Assembly: GCA_905147135.1 (NCBI GenBank)
Contig: LR990052.1
Location: 15,996,200-16,060,199, forward strand
DNA length: 64,000 bases
DNA from: Blastobasis lacticolella
Taxonomy: Eukaryota > Arthropoda > Insecta > Lepidoptera > Blastobasidae
Reading direction: 5' to 3'
Shown here: positions 20,772-32,722 of the stretch, piece after piece
Layout of the letters: each line of letters opens with the position of its first letter
How positions within the stretch are numbered: position 1 is the stretch's first letter
The notes under the pieces: generated by a model
Seen by the model: only the letters and a program-made list of their open reading frames with translations
What the model was told of the DNA's origin: nothing
Database searches by the model: none
Position numbers and translations under genes: made by a program

Positions 20772-21114
20772 AACAGTTTTTGACAATGCCAACATATTTA
20801 ATTGCAACCTGTAGATAATACCCGTTAACAATTAAAAGTGTTTAAAGCAAATCGATTCAACAAGTGCGAATCAACGAACGCAATTGATATTTGGATTAAT
20901 AACACAGATATTTTGAATAAACACGCAAGAGTTTTAACGTTACATGTAAATATTTAAAGCATTTAAGTCCATTAAAGTAGTGTTAAATTTCACCTTTGGC
21001 AGGCTGATTGTTGATATTGGCAGCAGTTCAATTGGTACAATATATAGTACAGAGTCTAGGTGCTTATCTGCCAATGTCTGATTAAGACCTTGCGTTACTA
21101 GATCGATGGTAGCA

Positions 21115-21185
21115 TGATTTATGTTGATACGAATGTGCTGGCGAAGCGAGGTTGGCCAGTTCCGCTGGGGACCCTGAGACAGATC
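21115..21185 (-). repeat. Unassigned short repeat, minus copy
   Basis: In reverse complement it reads gtctcagggtccccagcgg followed by acctcgcttcgcca. The same core lies at 44730-44800 and 58550-58610 on the plus strand. Confidence 0.6.
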
Positions 21186-22230
21186 TGATCAGTCTCGGAA
21201 GCCGATGAGCACCCCGTGACATTTTATTATGAAGAAGTGAATCTATTTATCATTAAAAATATAAATTTATAAATTCGCAATAAATACGGAAGTTGGATCC
21301 TCTAAAATTTGAGTAAGCAGCAATTTTGGGTATTTCATGGCCGTCAGCCATACCCAGTGGAATTAAAGCCATCAGGAACTCGGCTCAATGTGACAACGTG
21401 TCATTAAGTTTTAAATATAATTTATTTTTTCTTAGAGGTTGGCTAATAGCTTGTCGTCGTGGCATGTAAAAAATTCAAAGGAAACCTGGCTGGTTCACAT
21501 TCAGTTTTAATATTTTAATAAACTTACTCGATAGAAAAATATCCTAAAGTTACCCCATTTTGTAATGTTTTGTCAATATGATGACTAAGTTACCTACTGA
21601 CATTTTTACTTAACTAAAGATAATTATATATCTATAATTATTTATCCTTAATTTATCCTTATAACGTTTTTTATTCATATAACGATTTTATCTGTGTCCA
21701 AATGTTATCAATATTAGTTTGTAAATGTAACGATGACTTACATTAATTTCAGTAAGGTGAAGGTTGATGTCATGATCATTTGTATTTGTGTTACCAAAAG
21801 TAGGTTATTTACTGTTAATAGAGTAGAATTTAATAGATGTTAATAGTGTAGAACAGAATAAAATTAATTAATGTAATGTAACTGCAATTTAAATTATATA
21901 ACTAAATGTAATTTAAATCCTTTTGCCGAAATCAAAGCTCGATGTACTGTTTACTTTACCAATCTTCGTAACGATTCTGTTGTAACCTTGCTCCTCTCCC
22001 TACAATTGTCATAAGATCTCAGACTGATTTCAACCGTCGTGTCTATCGTGTTTGTGTGTCCTCTACATATAGATTAGGGACTCAGCTCGCTTCGATACAG
22101 TGCGCTGTCTGTGTAGGTCCATTTAGTGCTTAGTGACCAAGCCTAAGTTGTTGTCGGCCCGTTTGCTCGTTCCCATTTCGCTGGATGGTATGCAAATGGT
22201 GTTTGGCGGCGCCCGACAGCGCTCCGCCGC
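21186..22230. other. Probable intron; nothing recognised
   Basis: AT-rich throughout, becoming GC-richer after about 22080. No exon, RNA gene or clear element end is seen. Confidence 0.4.
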
Positions 22231-22238
22231 GCTCGGGT

Positions 22239-23316
22239 CAAATATTGACTTCCTTTTTAGTGCCTACTAACTTTCTCGCTCAGTTTCCGACTATTCATGC
22301 CATATGGTCCGTATGACCAAGAGGTCGATCGACTATGGGTGGTGGTGGGCCAGTTATTCATGCCATACTGTAGTGGAACCAGTCTTTTAAAACCTGACAA
22401 AGCTTTCTTTATTACAAAATATATTAATAGTAATAGTATGCTTCAGTCAAAGGTAAACGGTTAAACCAGGAGACTGTCCGCCTGAAAATGACCTGGTACC
22501 TCATAGTTATTCGAGCAGTCAATCCCGGCTCTTTCAGGGACACATGGTCTCCTTTCCTGCTCTTTCTCCTCCGCTTCGCCCGGTGTCCAGCGTCTTCACG
22601 TCATGGCCGATGACTTGAGCGTGCGACTGAGCGACGTCAATTCGTCAGTCCTTGACCTTCCCACGAGCCGGAATGGAATGTCCAAATACTCTTCACCGAT
22701 CGAACACTTTCCGTCGATGGATGGTTCAAAATGCACATAGGTACACATTTACCTACATACACAAAGCTCACGCCTATGTGCAAAGTAAATAAGTCAAGCG
22801 CAATAAGTAGAACTCTGGAACTCATGAATGAAAATAAAGTGCGTTTTAAACAACTTAATCCCTTACAGTTGTACATTTTTGGGTAGGACGACTTCAAGGT
22901 CTGATGAGTGCAGAGTAAAATGCGTGAATTTTGAAGCATTAATAAATTTGGATTTACAACACATAGTTCACCCTTTTATGCGTTTTTAAAAACCATTCTG
23001 CAGAGTATAATGTTTTTGTATAAAAAAAAGGTAACTAGAAAATTAAAACCCCTAAATTGTTGGCCTTGTTACCTAAAAGTAATTAATAAAATAAAATTCA
23101 ACCAAACAAATATTTCGATTTCTATGACACATAGACAAAACACAAACAAATTCCCAGGCAATATCGTTACTTCATAAGCCTAAAATACTCGACACCCGCT
23201 TATCGTTCCCACGATTAACATAATGCAAAATCATACAATCTAGAAACTAATGTTTGTGCGTACGCGCACTTGGCCGAGTATGCGCGCGCGCCGGTCCCTG
23301 CAAATATTGACTTCCT
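22239..23316 (+). promoter_or_regulatory. Paired 16-mer in GC-rich patches
   Basis: caaatattgacttcct occurs at 22239-22254 and again at 23301-23316, each time just after a GC-rich run (cgccgcgctcggg and gcgcgcgccgg). The flanks otherwise differ, so this is not a plain duplication. It may be a shared regulatory motif or a remnant of one repeat. Function is unknown. Confidence 0.35.
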
Positions 23317-23499
23317 CATTATACCGGCACCATTGGTGGACCGAGAACGGGTAGCCAGGAATTATGCTAAGTACGCGCACTGTTATGCCTTTTACGTGTT
23401 TACGCGCCCGTTTACATACCGTTCGCGATTTATTGTGCCTTTCCGAGAGCTAATGGTTTCCCAGCTTTTCTTCAACGTCCGTTAATGTGCGATTGTTTG

Positions 23500-24640
23500 T
23501 TTGGAGTCGCATAGAAATTAAGAAGACTACTATTTCTTTATTCGTAGGCACGCGCAGGTTAAAGCTGACAAGGTCATTATAGATGTTGTGAATTGACACG
23601 TCGGATTGTTGTGTATGGGTAAAGTGATCACACTAAAGAGAATTGAAAACATAGGTATCTATACGACTTTGAAATTTTCATGCTACAGACGAATTTCCCT
23701 GTGACAGACCGTGAAAATAGAGTGCCTAGGCGTTCTCATAACAAACAAAAAACTGAAATACCGCTCTATTCGCAGCCATTATTGCGATAAACTAATTTCA
23801 GCAACACGACTCATACGAATCGGCAGGATCTTGTAGATCAAAGCGCTCTCTTATTTTCCAATGAAGTTCGTATACTGGCAATGTGATGGAGTGAGAGTGA
23901 TGAGCCGGAAGTGTCGCGTCAACCGACTCCTGCGCATATGGGGCTGTTCTGTGACGAATCAAAGTTAACGCCCAAGTCCAATTCGTTGGTCGCAGCAATT
24001 TCATGTACCTTCCGTATTGTCTGTCCCGGTCTTTTACACTTGGCTGGCACGTACAATTTGTTATCGTTAGTAAACAAACTTAGCAGGGTTTCAGTCGTAC
24101 ATGTACATAATCTGAGCATTTAGATAATCACATGGCTTCCCTATCATACCATCGTATTGCTTTTCTAAATCTGTATTGCAGACGCATCTTACTTAATGGC
24201 GTTTCAGCCCGGACCTTCTAATATCCAAACCAAAGACGTCCTATTTTTAATTCCGAAAATCTCATTCTCAAGGTACCGTCTTTCCCCGAAACTTTCTCTC
24301 CTGACGAATTACCTAATAACGGAATAACCCATCCCCGACCGGATGTGTGACGAGTAGAATTTGGCGGGAACCAACACGACAACCAAATTAGAATACCGCC
24401 GCGGAGTGCGTGATCGATGGCCGTCGCCTCCTTCCGACACTTTCCCCACGCGGCCAGGCGGGAATCTCGAGAATTCCCCACAAGACTGATTGCTTTATTG
24501 ACATTCCCACTTTAAACTCGGCTAGAAGGGGGGCATGCTCCAGACCTGCTTGTGTTTATTTACGGTACGGAGTTCGAGACATGATTTTAGATCACGGACA
24601 ATCTAAGTCTAGGGGATACCTCCAACCTAGTCCAATTTCT
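23500..24640. other. Probable intron; no supported gene
   Basis: Overlapping open frames on the minus strand at 23798-24004 and 23919-24119 have no recognisable domain and lie in different frames. Nothing else is identified. Confidence 0.4.
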
Positions 24641-24839
24641 GAGATTACCCTCTAATAACTCTTGCTCTTGCTGACAGCGAACCTCTATCCTTCCCGTCTA
24701 ATTCGTGCTTCGCCGCGGAACATAAATCTGAAGCCAGCGCATCCATATAATTTTCTTTTCGAGGCATACTCTGCAATAAATTTCGCTTTGTAGTCGGGAC
24801 AATCGTGAGATTTTGACGAATGCACTTGATTTGTGGTTG

Positions 24840-25020
24840 CGTATAAATAATCTCCAGCCGGTGCGCTGGAGCGGCGGCGGCGGCGCGAGCCGGGCGGCCG
24901 GCGCGCGCGCAGTTGTCACGGGGACGCGCCGCCGAGTGCCTGCCGCGCATCGCCAGCACTCCGCCCCGTCCGCGACTCCGCGTCTTATCACTTATCACCT
25001 TATCAACACGCTTATCCGCC
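24840..25020. promoter_or_regulatory. GC island with clustered GATA motifs
   Basis: A strongly GC-rich core (about 24865-24980) is followed by four GATA-factor sites in 33 bases: TTATCA at 24985, 24992 and 25000, and TTATCC at 25012. It lies about 290 bp before the candidate first exon at 25305, as a promoter-proximal module would. The 125-codon minus-strand frame across it starts with TTG and is probably compositional. Confidence 0.45.
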
Positions 25021-25304
25021 AAAACATAAACGTCGATATGACATACAGAAACAACCGAAACTGATTAGTGCCTACTAAACACGTCCTTGGGATGGACACG
25101 AAAAACACCAACATCTACAATTATTATTTTATGACCAAATAGTTGAGTAAACTTTTCGTGAGAACTGCAAGTGTATGCATTTTCGCGCCGCGTAGGACGC
25201 TGTTCATTAGAGACCGAGTGTGGGCTGTGGATATGGCGCGCTCAGCCTAGTGTTGGTCCCGTGGGTGTTTTATTTCTAAAAAACAACTCCGCGATTGGCC
25301 GAAG

Positions 25305-25392
25305 ATGGATCGGACAATGTATGGCAAGGTGCTGCCAGGCACTTATTATCCATTCCGCTGCGCCATGAAGGAGAACGGAATATCGCCCGGCT
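25305..25392 (+). CDS. Candidate first coding exon 'MDRTMYGK...', phase 1
   Basis: I do not recognise the protein. The ATG at 25305 (gaagATGG) opens a frame of 29 codons, MDRTMYGKVLPGTYYPFRC then AMKENGISPG, which runs into a consensus donor GTGAGTAT at 25393 and ends in phase 1 (last base T). A second in-frame ATG lies at 25317. The exon sits about 290 bp downstream of a GC island with a GATA cluster. It fits the series of phase-1 first exons at 15047, 43535, 43668/43728 and 59819. The other open frame over this region (25171-25368) has no splice support. Moderate confidence as an exon, no functional call. Confidence 0.5.
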
Positions 25393-27480
25393 GTGAGTAT
25401 TTTATTTATTTATTTGATTTTAATTCATTGCTTGCTTGCATCGATCTTGATATTGATTCGTGTAAATGAGAACCGTCTAATGTTTGTTTACATCGTGCCA
25501 TAGTACGGTACCGCGTGTTCGTTACATATGATTGCACGCACCATCCGGCACATTTATTTTCATAAGGTGCGTCCGCGACCGCTTGTCTGTCGAGTGCATC
25601 GTTATAAATCACGTTACGTCGATGCGTGTTTATTTACTACGGACGGGCTTACGCGGAGTGTTGCCGACGGTGGTGCGTCCCGACTCTTTTGTGATTCCAC
25701 TGTCGCTGCCAGCTCGTTATTTTCGGAGTGTTTAGGTGCGTGTGTCGCGTCTTGATGTGTCAACACGTACATGTGTATTTTGATGATCTCGGTCGCGCCG
25801 GCTGGCTCACCTGGAGTCGACGCGAAGCGACGCTCTGACACAATCCCATGACTATTCCGCGGACTGATCTCGAATGAGGTCATTCAGCAGTCACCCATTG
25901 ACCAAATCGCTAAATTAGTTACGTCTACCGTTGGGTTGTGCGCGATATTGTGGTTTTGTTCTTGCTTCTTTTATGACGTCCGCGTCTATTCGTGGCCACT
26001 GCCGTGGGTGGGAGTCTAATATAAAGACTTTTACTGTCTCATTAACTGGTTTATAGTCCATTACGATTTGCCTAAACCGTCACTGGAAATACAAAAGTAT
26101 TAAACACGTAAGGGATTCCACGGTCTCGAATCATAGTGTTCGTTTACTCACAGAGATCTCTGTCAGGTACATTCTCTATGTTTCGACCTACGAGACTCCG
26201 AGTCGTAAAGTGTTTACAGCCGTAATTTTAAATGTTAATGAATATTTATAGACCGACACTTGTTGTCGCATGCACGTGTGTTTCTAACAAAAGAGTATCA
26301 CAAATCTTAGATCATCCTGCGAAGTATCCTCGACACTTGAGCTAAATTAACATAGACAGGTATCTAAGTTATCGGGAAACGTTGATACAATGTAAATGAA
26401 TGCAGCCCTGCCGACGCCCGGTGGGTGCGCGGGCGTCACGTCATTGCCAAGAGTGGTTTTGCAAGGATTAAGGGCTAGTGCCCACCTTGATCGATACGTC
26501 GGGTACTTAGTGGTAGAGGAAACGCGTGTCTTAATGGAGAGTGGCAAGTTTCATTCTGATAACTATGTTGAAATCACCACTACACCATTTTGTATCTAAT
26601 GATAGTAATTTTTAAAACAACTATAGCGATGGTCAATACTTACCTTGTAGGCTAATCTTTTTTAAAATATACGCCTTAGCTAGAAGGTGTTTGTGTGCTT
26701 GTCATTGTATATACGTCCATTCCATCCACGACACAGGGATGTGGAGCGTTGTTTATTTACAAAAGAATCCTGTTGATGATGCCATCATCAATAGCCTGCC
26801 TTCAATCTTTCACATCTTGATATGACCAACATTTTTAACATAAACAACAATCTTGACATATTGTACCTTGAGACTGTTAAAGTCTCGGGGCCCGATTGGT
26901 ATCCAGTGATGGTACATTATTATTATTTAGAAAATTAATTAATTTTCTTCCGATACCTACTCCACGGCAGATGAGGCCAAACCATGATCACCCACTGTTA
27001 TTATCTACAATCAACTTCAAATCTTCAATCAATCAACTTGGAGCTCTTTAAAAGCCATATCTATTGACAACAGCTTCTTTTAGGTTGCAGATGTTCTGAA
27101 TGACAGTGACCGCTTTCCGTCAGATGAACCCTACGGAATAAAATAAATACTTCGAATGAAAATCATTTATTTATTTAACAAACAGCTTATTAAGTAATCT
27201 TTCATGCTTAGTCGATAAAACCTTTTTGGGCCCTAACTTGTTTAAGCTTCCACTAAGCCGTGGAACCTTATTATTGGTCAGGACATTGGAGGATCGAGGT
27301 GTTCCTTAACCAGTAATATTTATGCGTCGCGCCCACGGTCCCAGCGTTGTGCAAATGTTCGCTGTTTGCTTCAGCGTTTAAAGTCTCCATGTTAATTATG
27401 CTCTAACTGTACATATGTAAGCATCTACTACGAGTATAGGTATTCACAAACAATCTCTTTCCTATGTACCAACTAAACTC
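25393..27480. other. Probable intron; no gene recognised
   Basis: The first 500 bases are GC-richer with open frames on both strands, which looks like the downstream half of the promoter island. The rest is AT-rich with no exon. Around 27100-27125 is a fragment of the abundant dispersed repeat (cagtgaccgctttccgtcag). Confidence 0.4.
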
Positions 27481-27484
27481 ATCA

Positions 27485-27650
27485 TCAACATCATCATATT
27501 ATCAGCCGAAAGATGCCCACTGCTGGCCATAGGCTTTCTCCAGAGATCTCCACAAAGGTCGGTCCTGTGCCTTCCGCATCCAGCTGGTACCTGCGATTTT
27601 AACCAGGTCGTCGGTCCACCTAGCCGGAGGCCTACGTTGCGTCGTCCAAC
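27485..27650. mobile_element. LINE-derived repeat ('cccactgctggccatagg' family)
   Basis: A CAT-rich start is followed by atcagccgaaagatgcccac, tctccacaaaggtcggtcct and gcatccagctggtacctgcg. This sequence is highly abundant in Lepidoptera and derives from a non-LTR retrotransposon. Other copies are at 31313-31445, 34853-34962, 50803-50888 and 51945-52030. Confidence 0.75.
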
Positions 27651-28702
27651 TAAACTACCGCACTCTAACTAAAATTTGGTATTGGGTAGGTTCTTAGATC
27701 CTATGTTGTACCTACTTCAGAGATATCATTCCATCGTTTTTAATATTTAGATTCTATAAACATGGTATTTCCATATTCCAAACATTTCCCGACGTTTCGG
27801 CAGTCACCGTGGTCACGAGAAGACTGCAGTGGAGAGGTGACAGCTGCGGGGTGATGTGCTGGTAGACTCTTACCCTCACATGATAATATGTGTAAAGAAC
27901 GCGAGTTTAGTTTGAAACATGGTATTTCCATTGTCATGTCAACGTTCTGTTTAACCGTGGTTAACTATAGCACACAATATCATAATTGAATGGTTAACAT
28001 CCATTCTAAATTACGAAATATTATTGCTCATCGCCCACTCTAATTGCGTTTTACTAAATAAAAAATTGTTGTTCAAGAAAACTTGAGCCTACAATTACAT
28101 CTTAAGCAGTAACTTTTGTACATAATGTGATAAATTTGTCCAAAACTAATCAAGTTGCAACAACATTTTATTGAAGCAAAATATTGGTAGCTACATACTT
28201 GCAAATTATCGTTGAGACTAAACGTAATACTTGACGTTAATTGTTGATTATTGTTATTTGTACGTTATCGCATATACGTACGTGATAATTATCCATGTAT
28301 CTTATCTCTATACTTTTGAAATTTCAGTCACAGTATGAATTTATGAAATTAATAGAACAGGTACCTACTGTATTAAAATTCAAGACTTGAGATAATCAAG
28401 AGTCTAGGGTCTAGTCCTGGTCCTTGACATTATAAGCAATGATCCGTTATAATCTTCAGTCTGATCAAAATAAACCAACCTTATAATAGTCAAACGGCTA
28501 TTTTGATGTCGGATGAAAATTTAACAGCAATGCAAGATACGTAAAATCTTATTATATCACCCTTACATCACACGAAGGTCGCATGCATGACATGACGACA
28601 TTTTACTACGGGTAAGAAGTGAAGATTATAATCCAAGTAGAGGTCGCGACAATAAAAAATATAAAATCTTTCATGAATTTTTATTATAAAAAAAAGTCTT
28701 AG
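27651..28702. other. Intron/intergenic; nothing recognised
   Basis: AT-rich. A short direct repeat, 'acatggtatttccat', occurs near 27760 and near 27918. No exon is seen. Confidence 0.4.
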
Positions 28703-29018
28703 CGTTAATGTCCCGGTTGTGCTCTCGAGAACGAGGGCCCGGGGTCCGTCTTGACCATAGCGTCATAGTCTTGAGCGACTACCATCTGACCTCCGTGACC
28801 CTGCTACCAGGGGAACCTGAAAAGATTGGATCATGGTTACAAATTCAGTTGCCTGAATTTGCTGGTTTTATCACGATGTTTTCCCTCACCGTAAGAGCAT
28901 CGGTTAGTATTCAACTAATGTACATAACTCAGAAAATAATCATTGGTACATGGCCGCAGCGGGATTCGAGCCCGGTACCTCTCGCTTACGAGTTGGATAC
29001 TCGACCGCCTACCGACGC
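28703..29018 (-). mobile_element. Near full-length tRNA-derived SINE, minus orientation
   Basis: From the tail (gcgttaatgtcccggttgtg, gagaacgagggcccggggtc) through the body to the head (gggattcgagcccggtacct, cgcttacgagttgg). A fragment of the abundant dispersed repeat, 'gaggcaaacaagctagcgga', follows at about 29030-29110. Confidence 0.85.
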
Positions 29019-29110
29019 TCTTCATTCATTTTTATTATTTGTCTTTATTTTTTTATGGCAGAGGGAGGCAAACAAGCTAGCGGATCGGCTGATGCCATAA
29101 CCACCCACAA

Positions 29111-30744
29111 CATTCGGGGAGTCGCCACTATGTTACCGGCCGGAAATATCTTTGACTATCTGTGATACAACGGTAGATAAATTATTTACCTAACAGATAA
29201 TAAACAACTTACTGTGCCAAAGTCCTAAACCGAACGACCCGGTAACGAATGCACTGCAGCGACTTAACAGTCCCCTGTCCGCCTTTCTTTGTGCAAGAAA
29301 TATGCACACGGAAATGGGTTTGCATTCTTCTAGCATTTTATAGCGAAACTGTAAACCCTTGCCTTTAGAGAGTCTAGAGGCGGTGCATAAAGTTCTCAGA
29401 ACTATGTAACTGGTTGTGTTGTGATTGTGACAAAAATAGCGGTGAGTGATCGATGGTAGGTACTGCAGGCACCTTGACACACAAACTCCCAACATTTGGG
29501 AGGATGTGGCCAAGACGGAACCGTTTTATGCGTACGGTCGTCAGCAAATTGATATTTTGTTGGTAAAACAATGTGCATGTTGGTAAATAATGAAGACATG
29601 TAAAATGAAACGAAATTGATAATTTATGCGATACGCAGAACGTTGTAGAGATAGCGTCGACACTGAAGCAGGACATTCTAATTTAAACGTTTTATCAAAA
29701 TCTGCGACGTATGCAAGGGAGATGAAAAGTATTTAAGGGAGCTTACCTATAATTTTAGGTGATTATGAGTTTGCTCATGATTTCCTTAGGAAACGGAAGT
29801 GACTGACTTTCTCACGGTTCTCAGATTATTCAGTTCAGTTCAGTCTTTGAAAGATAGTTGAAGTTACTCGTCCGCATACGTCCGTTAATAAAGTCTAACA
29901 TGAACCATGATTGATTGAGTTGAATAATTGTTGATTGTATTGAAAAAATATCCTGTTTTCCGTTCGGAATAACTGAACCAAATAATAACTAGTTGTTGGA
30001 AGTGAAAATTACTTTTTATGACAACTCGCCCAACTCCCTAGATCTCCACATCGGGTCCAAAACATCGTGTTATTTGTTGATCTATTCTACAAATATCTGT
30101 CATTGATTATTTTTTGTGTTGTTGTTTTTTTTGTTTCTGTGTTTTCTGACGACCTTTTCGTCCCATACCGTACCGTAGACACAGGAAAGACCGTAAACCA
30201 GTTCCCTTTGAGTTCGCGTTGCGTCGCGATCTTGACTGCGCTACATTGCGACCTAGCGAGGTCACATGACATAATGCACGAGCCCGCCCGTCTGCCCGAC
30301 ACTGCCTACGTTGTGTATTTATATCGCCACATGATTGTAATGCGCGCGTTGATTGTGACCATGTGGCTGGTGAACACCTGTTTGGTTTATGGTTAACCGT
30401 CTTAGAGGCTCTTGATTGCTTGTAGTGTGTTTGATAATGATGTAGATGTGTTTAGGTCTCTATTGGATCTGTTTTGAAGCGATTGATGACCTGACGGTGT
30501 AAGACAAGAAATGCATAGTTCAATAAAGTTGTGTGCGTTTTGTGATTATTTATCTACGTTTATGGTTTACTTTTGGACGTAATAAGTACGTGGGTGAACT
30601 TTAGGAGATGTCTAAAATTCCGGGACTCATTGCTTTGGGAGCGACTAGGCAAATGCTAGGCAACTTCACTGTCAAAGGCACAGTTCTTCATGAATCACTT
30701 TTATCGGGAGGAACTTATTACAATCAAAAGTATTCTTTGACTGC
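29111..30744. other. Intron/intergenic with a GC-rich patch
   Basis: The overlapping minus-strand frames at 29190-29676 have no recognisable motif. At 30180-30400 is a GC-rich patch with TATTTATA (about 30316) followed by an ATG-rich open frame ending in a hydrophobic stretch (MRALIVTMWLVNTCLVYG, starting 30340), then a stop at the end of the patch. No good donor is present, so I do not call it a gene. Confidence 0.35.
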
Positions 30745-30925
30745 AGTATCCTGTAGAGGTCTCTTTAGAAGCGGGCAACGTATTGGTAGCGCCTCTGGTG
30801 TTGCACCACTTTCTATCTATCTGGTGGCCCTCTTGCCTGTTTGTGTGTCGTATAACAAAAAAAAAGTACTCCCAGTCGGGCGGCTTCATTACGAACGGGA
30901 TATCCCGCTACGCCCCACCTCTTAA
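30745..30925 (+). repeat. Abundant lepidopteran dispersed repeat fragment
   Basis: 'gcgggcaacgtattgg', 'tggtgttgcaccactttc' and 'ggtggccctcttgcctgttt' are followed by 'cagtcgggcggcttcatt' and 'gaacgggatatcccgc'. The second block occurs in reverse complement at about 53300-53400. Confidence 0.65.
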
Positions 30926-31104
30926 TTTAAAATAACAATGTTATTCCTAGTGGTTACGCCATATTGTATGATTGTCCACGGTAATAGTGCCGCAAGGTCG
31001 CCGGCAGCCGTTTCGCTGCTGGATACAAATTGTGCGATGCGATCTGATACGGGTATGTCGTACAAAACCACTAGTCCACACCCGTACATAGGGTGCACCG
31101 GACT

Positions 31105-31260
31105 ATCTATACATAGTATATAATAAAATCGCTTCCCGCCGTCTGTCCCTATGTAATATTTGTATGTACGCTTAGACCTTTAAACTACGCAATGGATTTT
31201 AATTCGGTTTCAGCAATAGATAGTGTTTCAAGAGGAAGGTGTAGGGTAGATGTAGATTAA
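31105..31260. repeat. Decayed dispersed repeat
   Basis: 'aaatcgcttcccgccgtctg', 'aaactacgcaatggatttta' and 'aggaaggtgtagggtag' match the common insect repeat type seen at about 15840 and 33620-33790. Confidence 0.5.
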
Positions 31261-31312
31261 TGTTAGGTAGTGTAGAGATAGGACGCTACGCGAACGAAGT
31301 CGCGACAGGTCC

Positions 31313-31445
31313 ACTCATCATATCAGCCGAAATACGCCCACTGTTGGGCATAGGCCTTCCCCAGAGATCTTCACAAAGGCCAATCCTGTACCTTCCGCAT
31401 CCAGCTGGTACCTGCGATTTTTACCCGGTCGTCGACGGGTCCACT
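31313..31445. mobile_element. LINE-derived repeat copy
   Basis: 'atcagccgaaatacgcccac', 'ctgttgggcataggccttcc' and 'gcatccagctggtacctgcg'. Same family as at 27485. Confidence 0.75.
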
Positions 31446-32408
31446 AGTATTATATAATTTCTTAACTGGCGATGTCGAGGACATAAAATTATATACCTAA
31501 CCTTCTTGAATAGATTACTCAGAACGATTTAAAATGCATTTCATAGTATCTACGGGCATGAAGAGCGATTTTTTTAGCAACTAGTTTTATACCAATCCGT
31601 TCACCGGGTCATTGTTGTAAGGACAAACTGATAATGATACATTTTCGCATTTTATAATTATCAGATAGAGACGGATTCTATATATAGTATGAAGAGGAAT
31701 CTGTTTTTCTGTAGACAGTGAAAGTGGGATAAAAAAAATCCCCAAATATGTATACTCATATTATTGTTTTTTATTTAACGTCCTTAGCCCTTACTAGGAT
31801 CACCCTTGCTATAGGATTATGTGACTTGCGGTCACAAACGTCTGTCGCTATTTACCTAATAATAATATATTCTCAACACATTCACTAGGTCACGCCGCGT
31901 CGTGATGAGTATGAGGATGAAATATACGATTTGCGTAAGTCGTTTGATACTTACCACACCGTACTGAGGGCCTGTAGTTCATAACCTGAGGGCCAGTAAT
32001 CACATGTTGCAACACCTGTATCAGGTGGTAGGGCTCTGTCAAGCCTGAGGAGTCCGCCTGGGTGAGTGGGGGGCGGTGGGCCTTATCTATTTCTGCCGCC
32101 GAGCAACAATGCTGGCATTGGGATGTCTGCTCGTTTATCACTGCGTAGTATATAAAAAATATATTTCTGAATGACGTTTTTGCATCGCGTTTCATACCAC
32201 TAAGGTGGCAAAGAAGCTTACGGCTTGCCTGAGGATAACCAGTTACCGCAGCATACGCCAATTCAAGACAATTAGTCGCCATCTAAGCTCATCAATGTCT
32301 TCCAACAACCCGTAACAACCCTCGGTTGTATTTGAGCCTCGACCACAAGACACAAGAGAAATGCTGATGCCCGTTTTTTGGGCTACGGAGGTCCTAGGCT
32401 CTAGGGTC
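31446..32408. other. Intron/intergenic; no gene recognised
   Basis: The 130-codon minus-strand frame at 31890-32282 overlaps sequence resembling the abundant dispersed repeat (about 32060-32145) and is not supported as a gene. Confidence 0.4.
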
Positions 32409-32722
32409 TTGGCGTTAATATCCCGGTTGTGGTTTCGCGCACGAGGGCCCAGGGTCCGCCTTGACCATGATCCTAGATTTGGCAGATCTGATAATTACGG
32501 AATGTATGTCATCTGACTTCCGTGACCCTGTTGACATGGGAACCTGTCCAGATTGGCTCATGGTTACACCTGAATGTGCCGATTTCATCATGGTGTTTTC
32601 CCTCACCACAAGAGCATCGGTTAGTGTTCAACTAATGTACATAACTCAGAAAAGAGTACTGGTACTGATTCCAACCTGTCGCTTACGAGTCGGACCCCAT
32701 AACTAATATGCAACTGACGCTC
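32409..32722 (-). mobile_element. tRNA-derived SINE, minus orientation
   Basis: Tail 'ggcgttaatatcccggttgt', body 'gccttgaccatgatcctaga' and 'caccacaagagcatcggtta', degraded head (ctgtcgcttacgagtcgg). Confidence 0.8.

Noticed and set aside
24645..25022. 125-codon minus-strand frame beginning 'MADKRV'
   Set aside because: Its first codon is TTG, not ATG, and it crosses a GC-rich promoter-like island. The Ala/Arg-rich middle is compositional.
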